Below, in pieces: positions 32,133-43,683 of a stretch of 64,000 bases of DNA. Source of the DNA: Lunularia cruciata (lineage: Eukaryota > Streptophyta > Marchantiopsida > Lunulariales > Lunulariaceae). The stretch lies in contig OX419760.1 of the NCBI GenBank assembly GCA_948567375.1, positions 51,646,001 to 51,710,000 of the forward strand. The letters run 5' to 3'. The first letter of the stretch is position 1; every line of letters starts with the position of its first letter. The position numbers and the translations under genes were made by a program. The notes under the pieces were generated by a model. That model searched no databases. It worked only from the letters and a program-made list of their open reading frames with translations, and had not been told where the DNA came from.

Positions 32133-35100
32133 CTTCTTACGGAAGAAGCTTTGGATTCCGAAACAGAATGGGCATCTCTTTTTGGATGATCTAATGCTAG
32201 GTACCACAGGCTGCCCCTCTCCGAAAAATTGGTTGAGAATGCACTGGGCGAATCAGCAATGGGTGACGGAATAGACGTTGGTTAACAGCAGCTTAGTTTC
32301 AGCATTGGGCTGAAGGGAGTCGCTGCAGATAGAACGGCGGCAGGAGAAGAATTCGTGTTCAGTAGGCTTGGAGAGCTGGTGGATGAAGGATTTACCGACG
32401 ATGCTGTAGAGGCTTCCATCAACACTTCCGAGCTTCCATTATGGGAAAATAACACAGGCTCAACACCCGGGAGGGTATCATTTAATGTCGAGAGCATTAG
32501 TAGTGGTAAGTACAAAGATCAAATTTGATCTCATCTGTATGATGCCTTCATATACCTTCACATTCCTATCCGTATGCGCAGAAAATGCAGGACTTGGGTT
32601 TAATTCTAAACAAGATTCTTTTATTCTTTGACCTTCTTTAGAGATGTTTGAATTCACATAGATCTGTGGTAACCGCTTCACGTCACAGTTTTACCCTCAA
32701 CTATTGTAGGGTAAAACTCTACAAAAGTGGCTCTACGGTGGGGATAACTTTGAGGGACTGAAGTTTACAAAGCACGTAGAGACTTTCAAGAGGAGAATTG
32801 CTGAGAAGGGAGTGAAGGAGGTCCTTGCTCCTGTTATCCAGAAGTTCCTGATCGACAACCCTCATCGTGTGACAGTCGAGCTTCACGTATGATCTTTTCT
32901 CTCCTCTTTTTCTTCGTTCATCTGTTGAATCTTATTGGCGCATGGAGCAGTTGCGAGTTTTATGTAGCTTGCTAAACAATCTTATGCACTGCAGCCTGAC
33001 TCAGGAAAGAGAGCAAGGGGCACAGCTGCTGAAACGGGAAGACTTGCTAAAGTAAAGGCAGGCATGACTCAAGAGGATCTGACAGAGTTGATAAGTGCGA
33101 CCAAGTGGTTGCGTTTGAGGCAGGAGACACCAGATCCTCCTGAAGCTTTTAGGGTCATCCCGTGTCTGTCACTGAATGACTTACGAAAGGGGCCAACACA
33201 TGTACCGCAAGTAGTATGTGATTCCGTACATCTCGAAAATGATTTTTATGACACACTGGATTGCCAAAACTACCTTTCATCTTCTCCTGTAGCTCTCAGT
33301 ACCTGGTTGTCGATTTTACTTGCTTCTCTTCAGGCACCCGTTTCTATTAAGTTTCCGAGGTGTTTAGTTGCATGGCTTTTGGCATGCTTTTACGCTCAGT
33401 GGCACCTATGTTTGCTAGAATGGAGTACCTGATCTTGTGTTGTCCAAGGGAGTAAAACCATCTAGTTTTAATCTGGGGGCTTCTATTATCTGGGGATATT
33501 AAACATTTAGTTTCGTCAGGTTGGAGAACTGAATGGGGAAACCATACTTCGACATGACCTGTGTACAAATGACATCCTCTACACCATTGTGGCTTTTGAC
33601 ATGTCCGCTGTTAGAGCCTCTCGTTCCCTTGTTCTGGTAAGTAGATTCCTTTGGTGATTTTGTTCCTGCTTCTCTTCTTATATTTAGTCCCTGCCAGACT
33701 TTCTATAATGACGGTGGACTAGTGACCGTGGGCACTGGTCACATGGCTTTGTTGTTTTGCTTGGCTAGGTCTTACCTGGAGGTATACGTGTACTCTCTTA
33801 CAGATGGAGATCTGGACCATTATTTTTTTATCAAGCAAGATCGCCATTCATCTGCATAAAATGTTTTAAATTGAATGATATTTCTGTTTATGCATTTAAG
33901 TTATAATATGCGCTAGTAGCGAGGGTTCGGAAAGTTCCCTAGACATGAGGACCACTATGATTGGTCACTTAAAGTTGGTACTTTCATCTCAAATGCATTT
34001 CCTAGCTAGCCCATCAGTTGTCCACGTTAGCGTTTGCAGAACCATCAAATGTCCTTATCTTCTGGAACTTGTGATATCCAGCAAATCATTAAAAGGCATG
34101 GGCTCAAAATATATGGATCATGTGGAACTTAGGCAGCTCATTCGGGGCAAGACAGGAGGAATTGCTATCTACCCGAGCATCTTCTCAGTAGGAGGTAGTG
34201 GTCAAGCTATGATGGTACTTAATGGTCAGTGGTACGGCACTCGCCAAGCAAACATCCGACCTTTTATTCATGATCAACTTCCTTGGAATTCAGGTCTTGA
34301 TTATGTGTAAAGTCACCTAATGTTCATGGATACATTGAGATATGTTTGGCACTTCTGGAATTACCTTCAAAATTTTCCGGTGACCTCCACTTAGTACCGT
34401 TGTTAAATAATAAATCTTTCTGCAGCGTTTCGACTTTTTCGGTCGAAAAGGTACTGGCTAGATTATATTTCCCTTCTTAAGAATGATTAGTTTAGTTCAA
34501 AAGCTTTAAGCGATTTTGTATTTCTTCTTTTTCACATTTCCTTAATATAAAAAATCGAAAGTTGCGCCAGCGATGTGTATAGAGAATCTCTTGAGGACTT
34601 CTACTAAGATGGATAGCTGTCTCGTCATGTAGATAAAGACAATCCTCATAGACGTTCAGTTCAATGAACAAAGATTCAAGCGGTTTGTGTCTCAACGGAA
34701 GTCAAACCTGGAGGTTGGTGCCCTCAAGCCGACAACCCGATCGCCTATCTTGGCCAGTTCCAAGATTCTGAAGCTAAGGGTTGAACCACAACCGTGCAAA
34801 AGTTTATTATAACGTCTTCTGCAATTGTCGATGTATTATATCCTTTGCCTTGAAATCCCTATCGCATTTGGCAGACTCGGTTTACAAAAGATGGAGAGTT
34901 GGTCGCAGCCTCCAGGTTGGATGCTATGCTAGATAGTGGAGGATGGGTGATTGACAGGATGTCAGGTCCCAGGTGACACTCCAGAAGTTTCTTTCTTAGA
35001 GTAACTGCAATATGGAATACTTTCCAAACATTCTACGTTGAAGTGATATGATAGTGAATTAAACATTTTAACCATGATGTTTCACCAACTAAAATTTAGG

Positions 35101-35139
35101 CAACTATGGAGCTGCAGTATATATATCTCAGTATATATG

Positions 35140-35250
35140 TCACTATTCTAGCATTGTGCATAAAGTACATCTTGGTTACCGATCATTTGCATTTCATGTG
35201 TTCTGGATCACCCGTTCACAGAACGGCTTCTGCTCTCATCTACCTACATC
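35140..35250 (+). repeat. Dispersed repeat fragment in a PreP intron
   Basis: Matches 31395-31450 and 43840-43960 (ATTCTAGCATTGTG, GTACATCTTG, TTCTGGATCACCCGTTC, ACGGCTTCTGCTCTCATC). It is a third, shorter copy of the ~700-base repeat. Confidence 0.6.
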
Positions 35251-35765
35251 TCAGTATATAACAGTGGTGAATGCTAATTTTAATCCCGAAAAGTTCAGTA
35301 GTGAAATTCTGTACCTAACCTGTACCTTTGTTGTTTAACCAACTCAGGTACATGATTCTGGTCTGGAGTATCCGTCCGGTGGTACAGAGGTCTTAAGCTG
35401 TTTCTCACCGATCTGATACATTTTGAATCATGAAGCTCACTGGATTATGTCCGATCCTTGGAGAATCGCGTGGATGAAGATTGGCCCTCCGTGGTCCAAT
35501 CTCTGGAGGTGAGTACTTGGCCGTAAAGGTGCAATTGTCAGTTTGATAGCGGAGGAGGAGATTACGTTGAATGCAGAATCGCACGTGTCTTTATTCCTCG
35601 ACGCCATTCCGGAGACAACAACTAGTAGTAAATACACGCTCAATACTCGGCTTCCTGCTGTCAACGAAGGGCTGTTTATCTCCACTCAGGTATAGCTCGT
35701 TGGATCAGTCATGAGAAAGGTTGTAGTAACTATGACAATACATTTGAAGAAAATGCTGTATATTT

Positions 35766-36227
35766 TGATAAGAATTGTTGTTTCCTCTGAATGAAGTTGA
35801 AGGTCTATCCTCAGTCATTCTGACTCCTGATGTATCAGACATCCTAGCACTGAGCTTTCCTAATTTGACCAGAGTAGACACTCTTGATTGCTCACAGCAA
35901 TACTCAACTCTCTCTCTGAGCTTTCAGAGACAGTACACAACAGTTCACTCACGCAGCATGATAAACACCCCAAGATAAACAGCACAGAGAACACATGAAA
36001 CCATGTACAAGGTGCTAAGAATGACCTTTGCAGGAAAACTAACTATTCCAAGATCAGAATACACTGTTATATACACAGAAGCAAAACCTAAGAGTCAGCT
36101 TTGCCTAACCATCAGTGTGGCTGGTGCCCCACTATATACTAAAGAGATAGCTGAACCCTAGAGGTACATAAACTAGAGCCACAAAAAATAGGGATTGCAC
36201 TAAACTAGAGATTGACTAAAACTAACA
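35766..36227 (-). mobile_element. Solo LTR of a Copia family in a PreP intron
   Basis: 462 bases homologous to the LTR at 43169-43678, starting TGATAAGAA and ending ACTAACA. It is flanked by a perfect 5-base duplication TATTT (35761-35765 and 36228-36232). No internal sequence remains, so it formed by LTR-LTR recombination. It sits between PreP exons 35440-35691 and 36421-36583 and does not itself break an exon. Confidence 0.9.
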
Positions 36228-37689
36228 TATTTTATAGTCCTCTTCCATGGTATTATCTCAATCTTGAAGCCCACAAGGTCACACTGAGGAGAACCTTTGT
36301 ATGCCTGGAGAATGAGTTTCAAGTAGATTAAATAGTAGTGTCCGTCTGGTAGTATGATCGTCGATGTAGCTTCCGTTCAGACCTAGAATTCTTATCTATA
36401 ATACAAACTCTGCCATACAGGTCAATTTCGTCTATAAAACGGCAGATATCTACGACAGTAATTATAAGAATAATGGAAGTATACATGTTACACAAAAGTA
36501 CATCACGGACACATGGCTTTGGGACCAAGTACGAGTGAGTGGTGGTGCTTATGATGCCGATTGTACATTTGATGAACTTTCGGGTTAGTCCACGATGGCG
36601 TTCGTTTCCTCTATGGCTTATGCTTTGATGGTAAAAGAGACACCGAGATTTTGTTTGCTTTAGCTAACGCAGTTCTTTCGGATTGCAGGGTCCTTCGGAT
36701 TCTATTCATACCGAGATCCAAATCTTATCAAAACTCTAGATAAGTACGATGGTACAGTGGAATTTCTCAACACACTGGAGTTGGACGAACATGCTCTAAC
36801 CAAGGCCATTATTGCAACTATGGGAGAATTTGATTTTTATCAGCTCCCTGATGCTAAGGATTACTCCAGGTGTGTACACCACAATATTCGTGACCTTGTA
36901 ATCTTACATATTTACAATTTTTTGCTGTCGCTACTGAGAGTAATCCTCTAATATCTGGCTTTAATTTTCCTGTACGCTTTAGCTGTGTACACTTGTCAAA
37001 GCAACGTGTTTAGGTGAACAAGCAATCTATATTGGATATCTGTCGTTAATGTAAAGGGCCAGCTACTTATGATCTAATCATGGGAAGTGCACGCTAGATG
37101 GTAATACTTTCATGTATATCAATTGTCTTCTCCAGAGCTTTTAATGCTGTCTGGAGCATGATAAGGTATATGCGGGGCATCACCGAAGAGGAAAGGCAAA
37201 GAAACGAAATGATGTCCTCTCAACAAGGTAATCACTGTGCAGACGCTTAGTTCTGAGAAGCCAATTGTATTATGTTAGCCAACATGTATTATGTATATTA
37301 AAGCTTATAACAGGTTTGTTTTCCTGAACTCGGTTATAATATCGTGGCCCTTAGGAGTTGCATACTGACATGCAATGTAGACAAAGTACAATGTCGTTTT
37401 ATCATCTTCAATAGTTCAGATTTTATATTCATTGACTCATTTGTTGCGGAATTAAGTCAGAGAAGATTGAACTTCTAGAGCTAACGACTGCGCTTGGGTT
37501 GGTTATGATTCTGTACAGCGTGGAGGATTTTCGTAATTTTGCAAGCAGTCTGGAATATGTTAGAGATAGTGGTATCGTGGTGGTAGTGACATCGGCCGAG
37601 AATGTTGCGACAGCCAATGAGGCAAGACCCGGCTTTTTACAGATGAAGAAAATGCTGCAAACTACAGAGTAGTCGATTCAAACCACAAG

Positions 37690-38798
37690 CACATGCGGGC
37701 TCATAGTGCGCAGAAACCATTCTGGAAATGGTCCACACGCAGGTGAACCGCAGGCATATGCAGCCCTCTAAGTTCAATACATCAACAACCCCCTAAGCTT
37801 CCAAGCATGTAAAGGTGCATGCTGAAATGAACAATATTGACTGCACGTCTGATCGTGATAGCTTGACGAAGAGATTAGTACGGGAAGCGAGGGTTGAGAC
37901 TGAGTTAGCCGAGTAGGCCTCTCATCTTACTTACCGTGCATTAGCAGTCACTTCGAATACCTACTAAAGCTCTTAAAGTTGAGCAACAACCATGCGACAT
38001 TTATAGAAGCTTTAGTTCTAGATCATGAGCCCAAATCTTGTTTATGATCCCAGTTGAAGCATAAACAAGCTAATATGATCGTCCTCTTAGAAGTCAGGCT
38101 CTTCAATTTCCTGTTTAACATAGATTGTTTGACGAATCCGCATTGGATTAATTTCTTTGAAGACGATAAGATACCCGGAGGTTCTGTCCTGGGGAAGTCC
38201 CAACTTTTTGATAGATCCAGGATTATGTGGTCTCTATTCAACTCCTGTATGGGAGCATCTTAAATGCAAGTGTTATAGTCAAGTGGTCCTCACTGTAATA
38301 GAATGAATGAATGACTGACCTATGAATGAACTTGATTCTCTCAGTCGTTCTTTATCGGCCGCCAACTTACAGGAAACCGGAGAGTTCTTCGCAACTCCAA
38401 CTTGCTAGTGGAATGATGTGTCACCTTGAAAATAGTGAGGACCACACACGGAGAGTGGAGGTGGAGCATGTGCTCTCTCTTAAAGTTTACTGTCGTGCCG
38501 CTGCCAATCATCTTCGAAAGGTATACATGGGGTGACCGTTTTGTTCTCGTCATGCTTGACCTCATTCATGTCGTTTAATTTCTGGAAGTCGTGGACTCTG
38601 CTTGTGTACCATTCTTCACCTAACTGGCTAATCACCACTTAGTGGTTGCGATACGTCTGACTCAAAGTTCCAGGACTCGTTGTCGCTTTCGTTTTAATAA
38701 TTTCTGGACACATAGGCTGCTTTTAATCTATAGGAGAACAATTTCATTGACTTGTACAAGCATCTTGTTCGCTACGTGCGGTGAGCGAGCACCTATGA
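37690..38798. other. Unassigned sequence with coding-like patches
   Basis: Two plus-strand stretches look exon-like but were not recognised. One is 38054-38263 (NPHWINFFEDDKIPGGSVLG); the other is 38370-38520 (RRVEVEHVLSLKVYCRAAAN) ending at a possible donor (AAG|GTATAC). No domain or start is clear. Confidence 0.3.
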
Positions 38799-39254
38799 TG
38801 TTAGTTTTGATAATCTCTAGTTTAGTGACTAGATACATGATTAGACTAGATACATGATTATCCAAAATACATGATTAGGCTGGATACATGATTAAGGTGA
38901 AGTGAGGGCTCTGCAAAGCAACCTTCTAGAGCTTGCTTGTGTATATATATGAGTGCTCTTTGCTCATGTTGAGATAAGTTCTCATACAAGGATCATTCCC
39001 AGCACCTTGTACCTTATTTTAGGTGTGTTCTATACTGTTTACCACTGGGGTACCTTTCATGCTGCGTGAATGCTACTGTGTACTATCTTTGAAGGCTATG
39101 AGAGAGAGTGAGTTGAATATTGCTGAGTGCAATTATGAGTGTCTTCTCTGGTGAGATTAGGAAAGCTGAGTGCTAGGATGTCTGATACATCAGAAGTCCG
39201 AATGACTGAGGATATACCATCTACTTCAAAGACTAGGAAGAAAGGTTCTCATCA
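38799..39254 (+). mobile_element. Solo LTR of the same Copia family, plus orientation
   Basis: 456 bases from TGTTAGTTTTGATAATC to GGTTCTCATCA, the reverse-complement relative of the LTR at 43169-43678. The flanks TATGA (38794-38798) and TATGA (39255-39259) are a perfect 5-base target duplication. A TATA-like GTATATATATGAG near 38940 would be the LTR promoter. Confidence 0.9.
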
Positions 39255-39259
39255 TATGA

Positions 39260-40090
39260 TATCAAAATTTGTTGAACTAATATGACATTGAGCAGCAACG
39301 ACACGCACCTGTGAATCTGAGTACCAAGTGAGAGATTGTAGCAATCCACACATGAAGTGCAGGTACTAGAATCTTTCATGCAGATGTAGTCTCAACTAAA
39401 AAGCTGAATGAATTTCTTTGCAAGTATAATTTCAGGCTATCATGATGAATTCTTTCCAGTTGAGTTTTGTTCAGTCTCGTTGGCGAGATTATACCACAGC
39501 ACCGTGACTATCGGACTGCCCATGCTGAGTCAAAAAGCTTGTTTGTATAGGTACATTTACGACAGCTGCCACGTTCATTCGGCATATTGTTCTTGGAAGT
39601 TGGGAAGTATGGAGCTCTACAACTCTGCAGTTTTAGAAGCTAGTTACTGATGGTCCCATCCAGACGCTAATACACCATCTCTTAGGGGGTACCGATAAAA
39701 TTCTAGTCTATTCTTCAGACTCTAGTATGAAGGTTTGGCTACTTTCATGAGGAGGTTACCTACTCAAAAGATCTCATGCTACCACTCAATGGCGGTTTTA
39801 TAAATTTCTCGTGAAGGTCCAAGTACTCCCGAATTATGGTAAACAGGTCGTCAAAATACTCAGACTGTCACCGAGCAAGGCAGGACACTCCGTATTTGCC
39901 CTCTGTTTTCACTTCACTCAGTGATCTGAAGATCTTAGGCTGGATCATAGCTATAGGGATTGTCATGTTTCCATTCTATGATGCTACTAGACAGTGCGCA
40001 AGTCATGACAAATACACCACATGTAATTCAAGTCATTGTGATAATAAAGTGCAAATGGTCTGAACATACATATATACCGTTACACTAGCC
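39260..40090 (+). other. Unassigned; possible remnant of a repeat protein
   Basis: A plus-strand piece near 39690-39745 reads LGGTDKILVYSSDSSMKVWL, which has the look of one WD40 strand pair ending in K-V-W. Neighbouring frames (39408-39650 and 39836-40063) show no repetition of it. One match is too little to call a WD40 gene. Confidence 0.2.
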
Positions 40091-40534
40091 GAGCCTTGGT
40101 ACTCATGAGTTTTCGAGCAGAAACTCGGTATGAGAGGTATTGGCAATTGCTCAGCTACTTCGGCACTGTGTGAGGCACTGATGAAGTCGTAGGTGTTTTC
40201 ATGAAGGTTTACTATGGCCACCTTTTGTTTCCTTTTATTGTTTAGCGTCTCAAGACTCAAGCGTCCATAGCGCTTGTTGTGATATACTTTATATCCTGTC
40301 CTTTTTTACTTCGCTCTTGTCACCCTGTTACATTTCGACAGGTTTCTACAGCCTACAGCTCTCTCATTGTTCCTCTCCTCCATTCCCCAGCTAATTCCCT
40401 CCCTATTATTTTTCTTGTGCCTTTGCCTGATTGATTCATGGGACCTATGGTGTATAGTGTTCCTACCCGACTCCAGTTCACATTTTTTATTTTTATCGTT
40501 CACGCACTGCTTAGTGGCAGTCATTTACATAGTG
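40090..40534 (+). repeat. Dispersed ~700-base repeat, copy 2, left part
   Basis: Aligns to 30760-31200 (CATGAG-TTTCGA-CAGAAACTCGGTA, GCTCAGCTACTTCGGCACTG, CTAATTCCCTC, CCCGACTCCAG). It is cut at 40534 by the Copia element and resumes at 43684-43960. Confidence 0.65.
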
Positions 40535-40744
40535 TGATGAGGACCTTTGTTCCTGTTCTTTGAAGTAGATGGTCTATTCTCAGACATTCTGACTTCTGAT
40601 GTATCAGACATCCTAACACTCAACTTCCCTAGTCTCACCAGAGCAGACACTCCTAATTGCACACAGAAAGATTCAACTCTCTCCTAGACTTCAAAGACAA
40701 TACAGCCAGTTCACTCACGTAGCAAAAATAACCTCCAATACTGA
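40535..40744 (-). repeat. Copia 3' LTR, truncated by the gap
   Basis: 210 bases starting TGATGAGGACC, close to the inner 210 bases of the LTR at 43169-43678. It runs into the N block at 40745. Confidence 0.88.
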
Positions 40745-40944
40745 NNNNNNNNNNNNNNNNNNNNNNNNNNNNNNNNNNNNNNNNNNNNNNNNNNNNNNNN
40801 NNNNNNNNNNNNNNNNNNNNNNNNNNNNNNNNNNNNNNNNNNNNNNNNNNNNNNNNNNNNNNNNNNNNNNNNNNNNNNNNNNNNNNNNNNNNNNNNNNNN
40901 NNNNNNNNNNNNNNNNNNNNNNNNNNNNNNNNNNNNNNNNNNNN
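40745..40944. other. Assembly gap (200 N)
   Basis: Exactly 200 N, a usual placeholder for a gap of unknown length. By comparison with a complete Copia element, the rest of an LTR plus about 2 kb of RT/RNase H could be missing here. Confidence 0.95.
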
Positions 40945-40951
40945 TGATGAT

Positions 40952-41764
40952 CTATCCAGACTTAGGATTGTACAGAAGATATCCTTTCAGTCCCTCTTCA
41001 TATCCTAGGAAAAGCATTCTCTCAACCTTCTTTGTGAACTTCCTCCTCTGCTCCTTGGGGATATGAACATAGGCAAGACATCCAAAAACTTTTGAAGTTG
41101 AAAGATTAGGTGTCTTACCACTCCAACATTCTTCAGGAGTTCTTCCTTGCAATGCTGTGGTACCACTGATATATCTAAGAAAATTTGCAGTGCTAATTGC
41201 AGCACCCCAAAACTTTCTCTCCAGCTTGGGATGTTGCAGCATTGCCAATGCTTTGTCCACAAGTGTCCTATTCAACCTTTTTGCAACTCCATTCTGTGCA
41301 AGACTGTCTCTGGCAGTACAGTCAAGGAGGATTCCCTTTTTTGACAAAAAACAGAGGAATTCCTCATTCCTGTACTCTCTGCCTCCATCTGTTCTCAATC
41401 GCTTGACTTTCCTCCTAGTCTGCAACTCAGCCATGGCTACAAACTTCTGGAATTTTCACAGCACTTCATCCTTGCTTTTCATGAGATAGATAAAGCTCTT
41501 TCTACTGTAATCATCCACAAAGGAAACATAGTAGGCTGCTCCACTCAATGACTTCTCAGTCATGTATCCCCATACATCAAAATGTACGACATCTAGAAGA
41601 CCAGAAGCTCTAGATGAAGATTTCTTGGGGATAGGAGCTTTGTGTGCCTTACCTTCTGCACACCCAATGCAGAATTTGAGTTTTCCTTTGGGATCTAGTT
41701 TCAACTCCTCCACTACCTTCTCTAGAGCATATAAGTTTTGCTCTGACATGTGCCCTAACCTCAA
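40952..41764 (-). pseudogene. Copia integrase (gapped element)
   Basis: The GAG-pre-integrase part (41456-41764) has HMSEQNLYAL then C-I-G-C, the HHCC zinc site. The first catalytic Asp is in HFDVWGY and the second in LRTDGGREYRN (40952-41434). The third motif, normally Q-N-G-V-A-E-R, reads QNGVAKR: Glu to Lys removes the last catalytic residue (near 41274). The core is followed by TPEECWSGKTPNLS and VFGCLAYVHIP, typical of Copia. A frame break lies near 41450. Confidence 0.88.
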
Positions 41765-41796
41765 ATGCCAAAGATAGATATCATTTCTGTTTTATG

Positions 41797-42510
41797 CTAC
41801 CAACGTAGAATCAAATCAGCTTGAACAACTTCCATCAACTTGAACAATTTCCCTTTGGCAATAGTACCATACCCAAGGACCAACTCTCCTTTCTTCAAAG
41901 TACATTGATTTCTGTTGCTTTCAAACATAACATCCACTCCATGCTCCATGAGGCTATGTACTGATATCAAGTTCTTGGTGTAATCTGGAACATACAATAC
42001 ATTTTCCAAATAGCCTTTTCCAGAACATCCCATGAAGGCAATCAAAACTTTGCTAATTCCTAATACTAGATTCAAAATCTTAGGTCCACAACGTACACTC
42101 TTGGGAGTCTTCAGAGGTTGAAGAGTTGAGAACAGCTTCTTCTGATAATAGATATGAGAGGTGGCTCCTGAGTCCAAGAACCATCTAGAACCGTTTGAGA
42201 ACAACTGTGATTCTGCAAACATTCCACAATCTGGCTCTTCTATTGAGTACCCCTCCTCATCGCTGACTATTTCATGGCACTCCTCTGAGTTGTAAGCTGA
42301 ACTCCCAGATGTTTGACCTTTTGCTGGTTGAGGTCTCTTGCCTACCTTCTTCAACTCTTTTTCTCTCCTTTCTCCTCTCTTGGGACATAAAGGTACAATA
42401 TGATCTTTCTCATGATAGAAATAACAAGTCTTGTCATCAACACTACTACCTCCTTTACCAGGTTTACTCACTCTGGCTTGCTCTGGTTCGCTCACTCTTC
42501 CATCTGGCAC
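41797..42510 (-). pseudogene. Copia nucleocapsid/protease segment (gapped element)
   Basis: A 237-residue open frame. The zinc knuckle reads C-Y-F-Y-H-E-K-D-H-I-V-P-L-C, so the second Cys is Tyr and zinc binding is doubtful. The protease active site WFLDSGATSHIYY is intact, with downstream LENVLYVPDYTKNLISVHSL, a signature of Copia protease. The end merges toward the GAG-pre-integrase. Confidence 0.88.
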
Positions 42511-43164
42511 TCTTCTTGAACAAGAAGAAGCACTGAATAGAGCAACATCTCCCTACTCATTTAACTTCAGCCCTATGTCCTCTTTGTGTCTGCTAAACAC
42601 CAGCAATTTATGTATCACATAATCCCATATGACAGTTTCAACAGGTAGAACTTGCAGAGCTACTAGGACAGAGTCATAGCTTGAAGGAAGACTATCTAAG
42701 AGATGATTGATCTCGTACTTCTCTGTAAGTACAACCCCATCCTCCTTGATGCTCTTGAAGAGTTTCTGCAGTTTTGACAGATAACAAGTGAAATCTTCAC
42801 CATCCTGCAATCTCAAGTTCTTTATTGTAGACCAGACTCAATAAGAGCTCTCCAGCTTCTCAATAGTGTAATAACTCTTGATTTTTTCCCAAATCTCCCA
42901 ACTCCAAGCATAAGTATCTACTAGGTCTCTAGCTTGCTCTTCCATAGCCCTTAGCAGAAACCTCCTAGTAGTAGCATGCTTGACTCTCTCCTCCTTGTTT
43001 GTCTCTAGCTCATCTATATCATGAGCTTCTAATGCAAACTCTAGACAGTCATAACTGTCTAAGATAGACTTCACATCCAAAGCCCAAGCTTTATAGTTAG
43101 TCTTTCCCAATTTCTCTATCTCTCTGAGTTCTCTTATCAATCCCAATGGTGATTGTGAGCCCAT
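42511..43164 (-). pseudogene. Copia gag (gapped element)
   Basis: Likely start is ATG at 43164 (MGSQSPLGLIREL), just inside the LTR. The frame also reads open upstream through the LTR (MSDTSEVRM...), but that part is LTR sequence. The body has KLGKTNYKAWALDVKSILDS, matching the W-x-x-x-M/V-x-x-x-L of Copia gag, then LLDSLPSSYDSVL. A TGA after EKLESSY (about 42839) splits it. Confidence 0.82.
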
Positions 43165-43168
43165 AACC

Positions 43169-43678
43169 TGATGAGAACCTTTGTTCATGTTCTTTGAAGT
43201 AGATGGTCTATTCTCAGGCATTCTGACTTCTGATGTATCAGACATCCTAACACTCAGCTTCCCTGGTCTCACTAGAGCAGACACTCCTAATTGCACACAA
43301 AAAGATTCAACTCTCTCCTAGCCTTCAAAGACAATACAGCCACTTCACTCACATAACACAAATAACCTCCAATATTGAGATATAGAACTCCAATACAGAA
43401 CACTCTTGAGATGGTGTTAAGCAGCTCAGGACTTCACAAAATGCAAAGGGGAAGTAGTAGAAATCAACTCCAGTAGAAGAAACTCCTGACTAGGATTATA
43501 TAGATAGAAAGGTGTACTGAAAGGTGTGCTGAAGGGTGTGCTGAAGTGCTCATGTAAGACATGCAACTCATGGAAAGCATGTGAATAGTGGACATGAATA
43601 GTATTTGCCCATGAACAGTACCTATTTTGTCTGATTCTAACAAAAAAGTCCCTAAACTAGAGATTACCTAATTTAACA
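43169..43678 (-). repeat. Copia 5' LTR (510 bases)
   Basis: Bounded by TGATGAG (43169) and TTTAACA (43678). Its family members are the solo LTRs at 35766-36227 and 38799-39254 and the partial 3' LTR at 40535. A short imperfect direct repeat (AAGGTGTGCTGAAGGGTGTG) lies near 43510-43540. The inner edge is followed by GGTTATGGGCTC, a poor match to an initiator-Met primer site. Confidence 0.88.
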
Positions 43679-43683
43679 TAGTG

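Larger units (their letters stand above)
30443..37672 (+). pseudogene. Presequence protease (PreP, M16C) pseudogene
   Basis: PreP degrades cleaved transit peptides in mitochondria and chloroplasts. Exons recognised by homology: 30443-30530 (inverted zinc motif HVLEH, 30465-30479), 31471-31561, 31877-32034 plus 32133-32505, 32710-32886, 32995-33210, 33520-33636, about 34040-34284, 34660-34738, 34875-34972, 35440-35691, 36421-36583, 36689-36869, 37136-37227 and 37519-37672 (stop TAG). Most keep GT-AG junctions, so this is a duplicated gene, not a retrocopy. Missing are the 5' end and the exons between the zinc motif and EFHRKFYHPS, including the third zinc ligand Glu. Disabling lesions are a mini-element in exon 31877-32505, a TAA at 32283-32285, a frame change inside 35440-35691, and phase errors at the 32505/32710 and 37227/37519 junctions. 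The C-terminal exons are best preserved (WLWDQVRVSGGAY). Confidence 0.9.
40535..43678 (-). mobile_element. Ty1/Copia retrotransposon with assembly gap
   Basis: LTR pieces at both ends (40535-40744 and 43169-43678) and a perfect 5-base duplication TAGTG (40530-40534 and 43679-43683) define the insertion, which splits a dispersed repeat. The minus strand reads gag, protease and integrase, the Copia order. Reverse transcriptase, RNase H and most of the 3' LTR are absent and presumably lie in, or were deleted across, the N run. Gag contains a TGA and the integrase lacks its catalytic Glu, so it is inactive. Confidence 0.9.

Noticed and set aside
39685-39750. WD40-repeat gene
   Set aside because: Only one strand-like match (VYSSDSSMKVWL). 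No array of repeats could be found around it.
41157-41489. 110-residue plus-strand frame
   Set aside because: Antisense shadow of the Copia integrase.
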